Part shown: in pieces, positions 10,330 through 21,448 of the stretch
Layout of the letters: each line of letters begins with the position of its first letter
Numbering within the stretch: the first letter of the stretch is position 1
Assembly (NCBI GenBank): GCA_951640165.1
Contig: OX621265.1
Span: 18,489,001-18,553,000 of the forward strand
Length of the DNA: 64,000 bases
Source of the DNA: Pseudoips prasinana
Lineage: Eukaryota > Arthropoda > Insecta > Lepidoptera > Nolidae
Direction of reading: 5' to 3'
Position numbers and translations under genes: made by a program
The notes under the pieces: generated by a model
Databases searched by the model: none
Seen by the model: only the letters and a program-made list of their open reading frames with translations
Told to the model about the DNA's origin: nothing

Positions 10330-10770
10330 CAAGCTAAGATAGTCGATTCTTTTTCAATCGAAGTAGAATCAGGGTTCCAGTCCTTCATGTTACATCGCTC
10401 CAAAATTTTCTTAGGACTCTTGTCCAATGAAGACAGAACCATCTTTGGATCGCTTAATTTCCAGTCCTAAATAAATCGTAGCTGGTTGACTTGATATTTC
10501 ACTTTGACTTTGTAGGTCATGCATAGGAGTCTTTGCTGTAGCTTCATCCGAAGCAGCTGCAACTAGTCCATCGTCGACATAAAGTGTTATATAGGCACCT
10601 TCGTACGGGATATAAGCACCTTCTTATGTCCCGTATTATGTTGGTCACAAGAGTTTGAATACTTTCCAGCGTAAAATGTTCTGAGCAAATCACACAGCTT
10701 CTTGTTGCATTCCAGTTTGAATTTGGACAACAAAATTTTGTTCATAGTTCATTTAACTTTGGATCCTTAG
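10330..10770 (-). pseudogene. Copia-type reverse transcriptase fragment
   Basis: On the minus strand 10568-10590 encodes TLYVDDGLVAAASDE, the copia RT active-site block. Next come YLGLEIKRSKDGSVFIGQES and, after a frameshift near 10440, KKILERCNMKDWNPDSTSIEK, which is the copia block that follows the palm. Upstream sequence up to about 10770 may be the preceding WN..F block but is too changed to be sure. There are no LTRs nearby; it is an isolated, broken piece. Confidence 0.65.
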
Positions 10771-10920
10771 AAAACTACTAACACAGCATTTTCAAACAAT
10801 GATGGAATGAACGTAATTCCATCATTCATTCTATCAAAAATTTCATACATATTGTACTACGCCTTTTACCAAGACAATGGCGTCGTAGAATTGCACGCTT
10901 AACACGCTTTAAGTATATAA

Positions 10921-11303
10921 AATTCAACAAAAAAAAGTAGAAAATAAATTTTAATAAATTTAAATTGATAATGATGATGATGATTTTAACTATCGAGGCA
11001 AAAGAAGTATGCAAAGATCGTGACAGATGGAAATCCGTTATCTCTGCCTACCCCTCTGGGAAACAGGCGTGAGTCTATGTATGTATGTATGTAAATTGAT
11101 AATGGTGTAAAAAAACATATATTTCATTATAAAAAAGCATGGGGTGCATGGTGTCAATATTTTTCCGACAGAAATGAGTAGACGAATTATTATTTTAACA
11201 ATATCTTAAATAGCACCCACGCTTTTTTACAATAAAAAATACTTTATTACACCATTTTCAATTTAAATTTATTAAAATTTATTTTCTATTTTTTAGTTGA
11301 ATG
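10921..11303. mobile_element. Foldback element interrupted by an RTE tail
   Basis: The left arm (10921-10973 continuing at 11105-11155) is the reverse complement of 11225-11303; the arms share GAAAATAAATTTTAATAAAT and neighbouring bases, about 90 bp in all. The left arm is split by the insertion at 10974-11091. It has no coding capacity. Confidence 0.7.
10974..11091 (+). mobile_element. Very short 5'-truncated RTE insertion
   Basis: It matches the last about 100 bases of the RTE element (ATCGAGGCAAAAGAAGTATG to a TATG-repeat tail). It is flanked by a 13-bp target duplication TAAATTGATAATG (10961-10973 and 11092-11104). Confidence 0.85.
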
Positions 11304-11654
11304 TTTAGATTAAGAAGTACTTTATTTCTCATAAGAATTACAATAAATTCACTTACTGAGAAAATATACATAACTAAACATTAAAATTATGAGCATACAG
11401 AGCTATTGTTTAGGTACTTAATTTATACAATACAACAATCAAATAAATTTAGAAGTAGGTAAATATCTAAAAAATATAATAAAATAAAACTCGTTCAAAA
11501 CAACAACATCATCGCTGGCCAAACACGGATGCACTTATAAATATCAAAGTGGATGCGGCATCTATGGTATCAGGTAGATAAAATAAGTACTATTGCACAA
11601 AATGTTTAGAGTTCAGGTTTGTATACAGATATATTGCGTATATTTACATATTGT
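11304..11654. other. Intergenic, no gene seen
   Basis: AT-rich. 11320-11400 resembles a LINE 3' end (TTTATTTCTCATAAGAATTACA) also present near 4125. Nothing else is recognised. Confidence 0.35.
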
Positions 11655-11840
11655 ATATACAATACAATACAATACAATAAAAATACTCTTTATTGTACAC
11701 CAAGATTTACACTTAAAGTAAACAGTTATATTAAATATGGTACAATGGGCGGTCTTATCGCTAACTGCGATCTCTTCCAGACAACCTTAGGATGGACAAA
11801 ATCCGCAAGAAGAAGAATTAAACGAGTGATAGGGGTGTAG
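11655..11840 (-). repeat. LINE 3' UTR fragment
   Basis: The minus strand ends in ATTGTATTGTATTGTAT repeats after TGTACAATAAAGAGTATTTT. The upstream part (CGATAAGACCGCCCATTGTAC) recurs on the plus strand at 37015-37113. It is a 5'-truncated tail. Confidence 0.7.
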
Positions 11841-12107
11841 CAATTTAAGAAAGAAATAATAAATATTAATAGACTAGTCTAGTAGATTAAGAGCGAAAAG
11901 TACGAAAATAATCTTGAAGTAACGCCTACAGCTAGTAGGTATTACATATATATAATTATAATATATTTACATATTAATATGTAATATAAATTTATTGATA
12001 TATATTATATACAACATACATATAACAAATAAATACTTATATAAATACATACATTCTATTAGTGATAGGAGATGACGGTAACACTGTTATTATGCAATAA
12101 TAACTAT
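11841..12107 (-). other. 3' UTR of the LINE at 12108-15039
   Basis: Very AT-rich sequence beyond the LINE stop, with TATATA runs. Its exact end cannot be set. Confidence 0.4.
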
Positions 12108-15039
12108 TTATTGTGACAGGTAGTATTCTTTCACTAGCTTTTTAAAAGTCAGAATGGATTGTGCTCGCCTTATTCTTACAGGCAAATCATTCCAAAGACG
12201 CACAGCTTGGACTGTAAATGATTGTCCGTAGAAGTTTCAGGAATGCTTAGGCATTTTGAGTTGCAAGTTTTCTGATGACCTCAGGGATCTTGAATGTGTG
12301 TCATGAAGGAACTCGAACCGTTCTTTGAGATAAAGTGGGGTGGTAGGATTAAACAATGTACTGTATAGAAGCATTAAAATATGAGTATCTCGGCGGAGGC
12401 GAATCGGGAGCCACTTGAGCTTGGTGCGAAATTCTGAAACATGGTCATATTTGCGCAAACCAAATATAAACCTTATGCAAAAATTTTGAAGGCGCTCGAG
12501 TTTGTCAAGTTGGGCTTCGGTGAGATCAGGATAGCTGGTATCGGCATAGTCAAGGATGGGTAAAAGAAGAGATTGTGCTAGCACAATTTTAGTGGCAGTA
12601 GGAAGGAAGTTTCGGATTCGTCGCAAAGATCCTGCGGAGGCAAATATCTTGCGACTGACTTCCTGAAGCTGAGGACCCCATGATAATGTTTTGTCAATGA
12701 ATATACCGAGATTTTTCACTGTGTCGCTGTAGGGAATGCTTGTATTATTAAATTTAATCTGAGGTATCGAGGACCAATCTATTTTAACAAGAGTTCTGGA
12801 GCTGCCAATTATAATTATTTGCGTCTTTGCCGGATTAACTTCCAAGTCCAAAAGACGTACTCCATTCGCAAATCTTATCAAGATCATGCTGCATGACATT
12901 GATAGCGGACGATATCATTTCTAGAGATGCCTGTGTATAAATCTGGAGATCGTCTGCATAGAGGTGGTAGGAAGAATTGAGGTTTTGGGAGATAGTATTA
13001 ATAAATACAGCGAAAAGTAATGGAGATAGCACGCCTCCCTGTGGTACGCCGACAGTCATATCGCACCATGAAGAAAAAGTATCTTCTACGCGAATACGCT
13101 GCCGACGACCTAACAGGTAATTATGAAACCAATCAATAACCACTGGAGATACATTAAGTGAGCGCATAATGCCAAGCAAGATGTCAAAGTCTACGGTGTT
13201 GAAGGCATTACTGAAGTCTAGTAAGGAAAGTACCGTGACATTGCTCTCATCCATGCTAAGACGAATGTCGTCGGTTATTTTGATCAAAGCAGTAGCTGTA
13301 CTATGACCGGGTCGGAAGCCAGATTGTAATGGATTTAGGAGCTGGTTTTCACAGAGGAAAACATTTAGTTGGTTATAAACTAACCGTTCCAATACTTTGG
13401 AGAGAAAGGGGAGGATAGATATAGGACGGAATTCGGAGAATTCTTTTGGATTTGATTTCTTAGGAACCGGAATAATATAGGCTGCTTTCCATTGGGATGG
13501 AAAGCACCCATTGGATAAGGAGAAATTATAAATGTGACTCAGGACGGGTAGGATTTCATCAAGGATAGGGAGGATCATATTACAGCTAATGTTATCACTA
13601 CCAATGGCTTTCGATGTAATTGATATAATGCTCCTCTTAATGTCACAAGTGGGTATTTGATTAAAAACCATAGGATTGTAATTGGGTGTTGGTAGTGACG
13701 AAAGATAATTAATAGTTTGGTCTTTAGTTATCCTGTTGCATTTGGATGAAGAAGAGAAATGTTGATTTAAGGAATTGATATCCAGATTTTTATGGATGGA
13801 ACATTCTTTTGTCTTGCCAACCCCCATAGATCTAAGAAATTTCCAGACTTTTGCTGGATCACCGTTTTCGATGGACTCATGAACATATTGGCGTTGTGCG
13901 TTCCTACACACCTTATTGGATAAATTACGAATGGAGACGTATCTTTGTGTATTTAAAGCAGATGGACAACGTTTTTTCTTAGCTTTCGCTTGAAGCTTTT
14001 TATGCATTAGTGACTTAATGTTATCATTAAGCCACGGTGCCGGTAGATGCTTAACCTTAATAGCACGTATTGGCGCATGCAAGTCGTAAAGTTCTATTAT
14101 TTTAGAATTGAAGAAATTTACTTTAAAGTCGATTGATGTAGAAGTAAGTAGTGGTTCCCAGTCTATTTTGGTAGCATCTTCCTTTAGAGCACTTTGACTC
14201 ATGCCAGAAAAATTGCGCTGAAGAAGAATTTTTGACTTTGCCTTGGGAGGACGTATTTTATAGGATAAAAAAATTAAATCATGACAAGAAAAAGCGTCAG
14301 CACAGCACTGCCCATGCTTTGCGACATGTTCACGCGAAGATACAAACATAAGATCTAAAAGAGATGGATTAGAGTTAGGAAAGTGGTGAGTAGCATTTAA
14401 GGGCAGAATGGCCATATTGTAGGAGTGCACGATAGAACGTATGGAAGAAGCTCGGGAATCATTTTTGAGGAGACACGTGTTGAAATCACCCATGATGATA
14501 GTGTGACTGTAAGACGGAGTTAGGTTCTCAAGAATCCTTTCAAAAGAAGAAAAGAAGTTAACACGCAACGAGGGGCAATAATAAACGCCAAGAAGGAGTT
14601 TAGTGTAGCCTAACTCGATTTCTAGGAAGAGATGCTCACCTGCGTGAGGTGACGGTGGTTGTGGCGATGAGCTTATTATGGAGAATGGTATGTAACTACG
14701 CAGATATATAGCTACACCGCCACCACCGCCAGGTGAGCGGTCATTGCGTATCAGTGTAAAACCCGGGAGTGAATAGGAAGATGACGGAAGACATGGTTTT
14801 AGCCAGGATTCTGAGACTAAGATTGCATGGATAGTCTTACATTCAAAACTGACCAGCATATCCGGGAAATGTGCCGGGATACTTTGTGCATTAATATGGA
14901 CAACATTAAAATTCTTTGGTACATCAGAAAACTGCGAATCAAGGGTATCGGCGAGAGATGGGAGACTGATAAAGCTCTCACTGTCACTACAGACAGAAAA
15001 GAAGTCATCATTATCACTAGTGTCATCACTTTCTGACAT
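12108..15039 (-). pseudogene. Endonuclease-reverse transcriptase LINE ORF with two lesions
   Basis: It starts at ATG 15039 (MSESDDTSDNDDF) and resembles the intact ORF at 44685-47645 throughout. An APE-type endonuclease comes first (HINAQSIPAHF, VSESWLKP, MGDFNTCLL, SCHDLIFLSY). The RT follows with [47 protein letters not shown] and the catalytic YADD ([11 protein letters not shown]). A frameshift near 12840-12900 moves the frame, and a TGA at 12237-12239 interrupts the C-terminus. The homologous end (FTVQAVRLWNDLP) goes on to TAA at 12108-12110. No ORF1 is visible. The clade is jockey/CR1-like. Confidence 0.9.
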
Positions 15040-15490
15040 TTGTCAGTTTTATGATAATAGGTAATAAAATATTATTGAACTAATATAAATATAATAAATA
15101 AAAATAAAGTTATAGTAAACTGGAAGGGCAAAATAATGTCCACCCGCCAGTTGAGTGCTTATATGATTACAAAAATTAAATAACACAATAACATACTTAC
15201 TTATATAACATTTTATTGTAAGTAGGTACGTAACACAATGTAAAAGACATAAAAATAACAACTTGATATCGAGGCTAACAGATAAAATACTCAAAACTAA
15301 CGTAAAAATAAACCAAAAAAAAAGAAATACGATAGACGGGAGTAGTAGTCTGGGGAGTATGCATTCCAAAAGATACCCAACTAGTTCATACTTAGACAAA
15401 AATAAAAGTAGGCTGTATGCGTTCGAACAGTATAGAATAAGATAATCATGGCGAATTTTACAGCCATATCTTCTTAATTTGTCCACATTT
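15040..15490 (-). other. 5' UTR region of the LINE
   Basis: Directly upstream of the LINE ATG. CTGGCGGGTGG here also occurs upstream of the intact copy (44588-44598), so this is element sequence. A 145-codon hydrophobic frame (15049-15486) is read as chance in T-rich UTR, since the second copy does not preserve it. Confidence 0.5.
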
Positions 15491-15699
15491 CAATGTGATA
15501 GAGTAGTTATATGGTCAATGGTCACAGTGATTACTTACTCTCTGAAAGTATTGTGGAATGTAGAAACCATAAATGATTATATACTCTCTGACTGATCCGT
15601 AGTATTCCGTACGTCAAAAGAAAAACTTAGGTTAGACAAACAAACACTGTAATAATAATTAAATGTTGGGGTACCTGCTTAATTATTTGAAGTAAATGT

Positions 15700-16092
15700 T
15701 TACCTTCTACCCAGACTACCACAAGAAGAATAAATGAGATCACTTCCTGGTGACGGCGGCAGCTCGCCTGGATCGAGTTGATGTTGGTTTCGATGCACCT
15801 GGCTCAACCGGCTTGTTAATGTCCTGTTTCTCGATCGATATATATATAATTTTAAAAGTTTTTTGAACCGTGACATGGTGTTAGCCTCTTTTATGGGTAT
15901 TGGTAATGTTTTGTACATTTTCATGCCTTCAAATTCAATGTTCTTTTTACCGTAGTTTGTTCTAGGTGGACGTGTTATTAGGTAATTTGAATTTCTTAAT
16001 TTAATTTTTTGTGATGTTCGCTTTTTGGCGAAACTTAGACTAGTATGTATACTCTTGTTGAGAATTTTATGTATTAGTATACAGGTATAATA
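15700..16092 (-). pseudogene. LINE RT C-terminal fragment
   Basis: One open frame on the minus strand runs from about 16092 to a stop at 15700. It encodes the C-terminal end typical of CR1/jockey RT proteins: KILNKSIHTSLSF, TRPPRTNYGKKNIEFEG, MKMYKTLPIPIKEA, and a basic SRFKKLLKLYI. The thumb and palm are missing. The family differs from the LINE at 12108-15039. Confidence 0.7.
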
Positions 16093-16747
16093 TGCATACG
16101 TTATATACCTTATGTTATATACCTAAAGCGTGTTTTTTAGTTGTTTAAAACTATTAATTACTTTAACATCAATTGCTGCCTTATCGACTAGGTATAGATA
16201 AAAATTATATAAATTGGCAAAAATCTTATTTTACTAATTGAATAATGGAATAATCTTATCAAATTAGTGTATTGTCAACGGTCCTCGATAAATCTATATT
16301 ATTATGTATAATATATATAAAGCGTGTAAATACCGTTGAATGCGCACTGCTTACGTCATGACTTTAGAAGCCTATGGTTGAGTTCTGAGAATCAATGGTT
16401 TTTGTTATTATAAAGACCCGATACCCTTTTGAAGTGCAGTAATTATTAAAGTTCATGAGTCAACCTAGCTATTAATGTTAAAATTACTACAATATGACGT
16501 TTCTTTGTTTAGATAAGTAGACCGAAACATGAACGTATCGTAAAAATAGTGAAATTAGAACTTTAATTTATTTTTTAATTCCGAAAGTATATCGTTAAGC
16601 TATGTATTTTATTTGTTTATATAGTGGAAGGGTTAAATATACATACAAAAAAAAACACATAATTCATAGTATAAAATATAATTTTTTATTCATAAAACTA
16701 TTTGTACAAACCTGCCGAGAGGATAGATATTTTTAACCTAAATTAAA
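16093..16747. other. Intergenic, no gene seen
   Basis: AT-rich. A phrase TATATACCT/TAAAGCGTGT recurs at 16110-16135 and 16310-16325. Nothing coding is seen. Confidence 0.35.
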
Positions 16748-16787
16748 TAACATACATACATACATAGACTCACGCCTGTTTTCCAGA

Positions 16788-18620
16788 GGGGTAGGCAGAG
16801 ACAACGGATTTCTATTTGTCACGATCTTTGCATACCTACTTCTTTTGCCTCGATTACTGTCATTATATTCTTCATACATGCTCGCCGGTTTAGGGTACTT
16901 CTGACCTGCCCTTTCTTGAGAACATCTCCAATTTGATCAGAGCATGTTCGACGTGGTCTTCCCCTTCCGGTTGTCCCATTCACACAGGCCAGGTATACTT
17001 CTTTTGTCAATCTTCTTTTATTCATCCTTTCTAAATGGCCAAACCATCTCAGCATGCCTTTTTAAATCTTTGTGATCTTTCACACCACAACGCTCTCTTA
17101 CATCAGTATTTCGAATTCTGTCTCTCAAAGTCACACCACACATACTTCTCAGAGCTCTCATTTCCACTGCATTTATTTTACTTTCATTCTTTTTCTGCCA
17201 TACCCAACTTTCACTTCCATACATTAAAGTTGGCACTAACACTCCATCGTGCACGGCTAGTCGAGCCTTCTTTGATACTTGCCGGCTACTCATAAAGGCG
17301 TGTAGTGCCCCATTCACTCTGTTCCCCGCATTTACTCTTCTAACAATATCTTTTTCATATTTCCCATCTCTCGTAAACAAAGTTCCCAAATATACAAACT
17401 CATTCACCTGTTCGACTTTCTCTCCTCCAATCACAATATCACACGCTGTCGTGTATTCATCCCTCTCAAATACCATTACTTTCGTCTTACCTACATTCAT
17501 TTTCATCCCTTTCCTTTCAAAAGATTCATGCATACTTGTTACCATCACCTGCAACTCGTCCGACATTTGATGAGTAACTCATTCATCCTTACACCGCATT
17601 TACTTTCTTTCAAATCTTTTAAACAGCTATCCATGAATAGGTTAAACAACCACGGTGACGCTACACATCCCTGTCTAACACCCTTTTGGATGCTAAACCA
17701 CTCGGTGTATGACCCGTTAATCCTCACGCAAGCTCTGGAATCCCTATAAAGAGATTTCAGTGCTTGAACAAGGTTGTCGTTCAACCCATACATGGACAGT
17801 AGCGACCATAGTTCACTCCTCAACACTCTATCTAAGTCTCTCCTTTTCTAAGTCTACGACGGCACAGTAAACCTTTTGGTTTTTGCCCAAAAACTTCTCT
17901 ACTATGCTTCGCAGAGAAAAGACCTGATCCATGCATCCCATATTTTCGCATCGGTTTCTTTCACAACTCTTTCAACCAATACTTTTGCATACAACTTACC
18001 AACGACGCTGAGCAGACTAATGCCCCTATAGTTTTTACAGTCTTGCCGTGAGCCTTTCCCTTTGTAAAGAGGTACGATGACGGCCTTGCACCAATCACTT
18101 GGCACTTGGCCGGTGGTATAGCATAAATTGAAAAGGCTGCACAGCTGACTCGCTATGACGCCATGTCCAGCCTTCAGCATCTCGGAAGTTATCCTGTCAT
18201 ACCCTGGTGACTTACCTGATTTCATACACTTAATAGCTTTCACAATCTCATCCATACCAATGTCATCTTACATTTGTTCTTGTCTATACTTAGTGAACTA
18301 CGTTCACTCTCTGTTACACCTCTTTCATACAAACTTTCAAAATACTCCTTCCAACGTTTTAACACGCATTCTTGCCCTTTCACTATATTTCCATCTTGGT
18401 CTCGTATGGATTTCAGTTCTGAGGTTTGAATTATGCCTCTTACTGATCTAACGGATTTCCAGAAAAACTTAATGTTCGTCTGAAAATCCTTAGACAACCT
18501 TCTATCAAAATTATCCTTTTGTTCATTTTTCTTTTCGTTCACCACATCCTTTACAATTCCTTTCATTTTCCTATTATCATTCCAGGTTCTTTCAATATCC
18601 TCATTCGTCGCCTTATGCAT
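16788..18620 (-). pseudogene. RTE reverse transcriptase, several lesions
   Basis: From high to low coordinates, 18620-18240 is the linker after the endonuclease. 18255-17902 holds KSPGYDRITSEML and [30 protein letters not shown]. 17826-17545 holds [16 protein letters not shown]. 17566-16819 holds [13 protein letters not shown] and MYGSESW. Compared with the intact copy at 47697-49097 there are four breaks: a one-base change near 18255, a 31-bp loss near 17935, a damaged FVDLEKAYD block near 17850, and a 40-bp loss near 17560 that removes the catalytic YADD. It cannot be active. Confidence 0.9.
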
Positions 18621-19841
18621 TCATTCGTTTGCTCTGGTGGCTAGCCAGTCTAACCACGCTTTCTTCTTTTCACATAAAACTTTTTGTACACTTTTATCCC
18701 ACCAAATATTCTTCATCTTTCTTCCTCTTCTTCTCTTTATTACACCACATACTTCACCAGCTACACTCACCACATCTTCTTTGACTACCTTCCATAGCTC
18801 TTCTACTTCTCTTATGTCTTCAGATCCCTCAAACTTCTCAACTAACTTACTTTTGTACTCATCTGCCACTTCCTCCTCTTGCAGTTCCTCTACTTTTACT
18901 CTCTCTAGTACACTTTTAGTCTCAGGGGTTCGGTGGCGCCATCCTTTGAATAGACCACTTATTCGGCTCATTACCAGAAAGTGGTCTGTATGGATTGCGG
19001 TCCCACGACAGACTCTTGTGTCTAGAACATTCTTTCTCAGTCTTTCATCTACAATCACGAAGTCAATCATACTCTTTCTCACATTTTTCCTCTCTCGTGT
19101 AAACGTATGGATTCTTTTATGTTCAAACATAGTATTTGTAACACAAAGACCCCATTCCAAACATATCTCAAGCAGACTGTACCCATTCTCATTCTCACTC
19201 TCGTCATCGAATTGACCTAGTACTCTTTCAAAACCATCACGTTTCACCCCAACCCATCCATTAAAATCACCTAACATTATTACTCTTTCATTATACTGAC
19301 TTAACCGCAACACATCTCTCAGGGTCTCCCAGAATGCCTTTCTTTCCTCTTGTTCTCGCTGTATTACAACTGCACCCATATCTACAGGAGCGTACACTCC
19401 TACTAGGAAGATACGGGTCATACCAACTTTCATTCTCAACCACATTACTCTTGCATTCACGCATTCGAACTCAGTCACACACTCAGACATACTTGTGGAA
19501 AGAATGAGACCCACACCCTGGCAAGCTTGGGTGGTGTTCGGTACTCCAGACCAATACGCCGTGTATAGTCTGTGTTTTGTAGTATCACACCCTTTCCGCT
19601 TCGTCTCATTCACACACAACACATCGATCCACTTTTCACTCATCAGCTGACATACTTCGTCCATCTTACCTTCTATTCCTCCTCCAACATTCAACGTAGC
19701 AAAACGGCTCTCCGCTGACCACTTTTCGCCTCTCTGGGAAACGAGACGTGACGGGTGGCGGACCACGTCGCCGCCATTTAAAGGATTAAAAGTAATTGTA
19801 TCCATTGCGTTCCCACGAGTATTAGGGACTAAACGGTCCAC
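18621..19841 (-). CDS. RTE endonuclease domain (open frame)
   Basis: 406 codons open, with the first true ATG at 19805 (MDTITFNPLNGGDVV). APE-type motifs are RFATLNVGGG (N), VCVNETKR (E), VGVYAP, MLGDFNGWVG (D-x-N), SMIDFVIVDE and the terminal TDHFLV. RTE endonucleases often have T/S-D-H here. It nicks target DNA to prime reverse transcription. The frame ends at a stop where the linker to RT should go on, so the full pol is broken here. Confidence 0.85.
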   Translation of the reverse strand: MDRLVPNTRGNAMDTITFNPLNGGDVVRHPSRLVSQRGEKWSAESRFATLNVGGGIEGKMDEVCQLMSEKWIDVLCVNETKRKGCDTTKHRLYTAYWSGVPNTTQACQGVGLILSTSMSECVTEFECVNARVMWLRMKVGMTRIFLVGVYAPVDMGAVVIQREQEERKAFWETLRDVLRLSQYNERVIMLGDFNGWVGVKRDGFERVLGQFDDESENENGYSLLEICLEWGLCVTNTMFEHKRIHTFTRERKNVRKSMIDFVIVDERLRKNVLDTRVCRGTAIHTDHFLVMSRISGLFKGWRHRTPETKSVLERVKVEELQEEEVADEYKSKLVEKFEGSEDIREVEELWKVVKEDVVSVAGEVCGVIKRRRGRKMKNIWWDKSVQKVLCEKKKAWLDWLATRANE

Positions 19842-20238
19842 CCTCGCAGAGCCCTATACGGGGGTAAGGCGGATCCATGCTGTGTCCTATGACCGCCAAC
19901 ATAGACACCCTCCGTTATCAACCTGAATACCCTCTGGCCAAGGATCCCTCAGCACGGGTCGGATACCACTTTGGATCGGGGTTTTGTTTCAGGTATGCTC
20001 CCTCGGACTAAATAGCTCACTTGTGCTCGTCCCCTGCGTCTCGGTGAGCGTACAGTAAGCCAGCTAACTCGGCCTGTGAGCGCCGCCGTTGGTATGCATA
20101 ATTATGCCTACTCTTCCGCCGCCGCTCTAAGTTACTATCCTGTACTGATAGTAACTATGCTATCGTAGGCCTCTGATGAATCCTAAGATTCTAGAGCCCC
20201 CGATAGAGGCAGTTTAAGGTCATACCCGGGCCAAATTA
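19842..20238 (-). other. 5' UTR of the RTE element
   Basis: GC-richer than the flanks, with a hairpin around 20131-20160 (TACTATC...GATAGTA). It ends near 20238, where AT-rich sequence begins. It probably carries the internal promoter, which is inferred from position only. Confidence 0.5.
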
Positions 20239-20406
20239 AATAAAATCTATCTTAATCCTAAAATAAAGGCTATTTAAAAATATGTTCATTACTTAAAAGC
20301 TAGATCTATACTGCACAATTTTCGTGAAAATAATGACGGCCAAACAAAACAATTACACAACATTTTGAGATTCTTTGTAGGTACTACCCATTTTCATAAA
20401 GACTTT

Positions 20407-20581
20407 GGCCTTCTACTCACTACGAAGTTAGCCGGAATGCGGTCAGCCGTCAGCAATCAATATTGCTGACCGGCTGCCGCGTCACAGTGCGAATAAAAAC
20501 TACATTCTCGTACAAATATCTGAGTACGGTCAGCCGCACGGCTGGCCGCATTGCGGCTAGCCGCATAGTGCGTAGGAGGCC
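20407..20581. mobile_element. MITE with GGCC ends
   Basis: It starts GGCCTTCTACTCACTACG and ends CGCATAGTGCGTAGGAGGCC. Internal blocks equal those of 40255-40411 (GGTCAGCCGTCAGCAATCAA; GCGGCTAGCCGCATAGTGCG). The target duplication is unclear in this copy. Confidence 0.75.
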
Positions 20582-21448
20582 CTGAGGTCAGTTTCTGAAA
20601 GTATTTTATTCAGTAAAGTTTAGGTAACCAAAATGCAATATTTAGTACAAGAAATTATCTTTGCAATGATATGCCACACTTCATAGGTCGATTGCCGTCG
20701 AAAAAGTTATTTAGTACAATAAAGTATCATCGCCTGGAAATAAATTGAGTTAACCACGCCCCCATGCCGTGTTCTAAGGCTATGTACACATGTTGATAAA
20801 ACCGGTTAACTTTTTTGCTAATATTGAATATGTTATTTTATTTATTAGTCTCCGGATTCTGCAGGATCTATCAAGATCTACTGATGACCAGGTTATTACC
20901 AACTGGTTCTCGGGCATATTGGACACAAATGTTAGGAATCAATTACCCAAACCTCTGGTAATTGTCAAAATTTGTTGATGACCAAGTTGCTACCAACTGG
21001 TTCACAGGCCTTCACCAGATTCAGCAAATAATGTCATCCAACTGCTTCTCAAGACCAGGAACACGTACAACTATCTAATTTGGAGACGAATCTTTAATGA
21101 CTTACACCACTTGTAATTGTCATTATACTTGTTCCTCTTTAATGCGTGATCTTTAAACCCGCTCTATTAGACTGTTTACTTCATGACACTTCTCACCACG
21201 TAAATATACACAAGGTATACACAATGAAATGATCAAGCAAACAATATATCGCGTTTGTGAAAGTAAATTAAATGAAAAATATTTGTCAATGCGGAAAAAG
21301 ATTTTTTCTGGCAAGAAAATTCTCAGTATAAATGTCAAAAAAGATAAAACAACGACGAAGAGAATTTTCCGGGAAATAATTCCTAGTAGCAGCTCGAAGT
21401 CCAGGAAGAAGACGTTGATGAAAATAATAAAGATTCTCAACATCATCT
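20582..21448. other. Unclassified stretch with a repeated phrase
   Basis: No firm gene. GATGACCAGGTTATTACCAA (20882) recurs with few changes 94 bases later (20976). A 77-codon lysine-rich plus-strand frame (21229-21462) has no recognisable domain and ends inside the piggyBac region, so I do not call it. Confidence 0.3.

Larger units (their letters stand above)
16748..20238 (-). mobile_element. Near full-length RTE-type LINE, broken
   Basis: The 3' end is a CATA/TATG repeat tail at 16752-16768; coding runs from 16788 up to 19841. A GC-rich 5' region reaches to about 20238. The element has an APE endonuclease followed by RT and a C-terminal W-F-G-H-L-E-R-M block as in RTE proteins. Pieces of the same family occur at 10974-11091, 39717-40027, 40487-40759 and 47697-49120. 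This is the longest copy in the window. Confidence 0.85.

Noticed and set aside
15049..15486. 145-codon hydrophobic minus-strand frame, membrane-protein-like
   Set aside because: T-rich 5' UTR of a LINE gives hydrophobic residues by composition; the frame is not kept in the second LINE copy.
18637..19215. 192-codon plus-strand frame, Ser/Thr/Phe rich
   Set aside because: Shadow of the RTE endonuclease on the minus strand.
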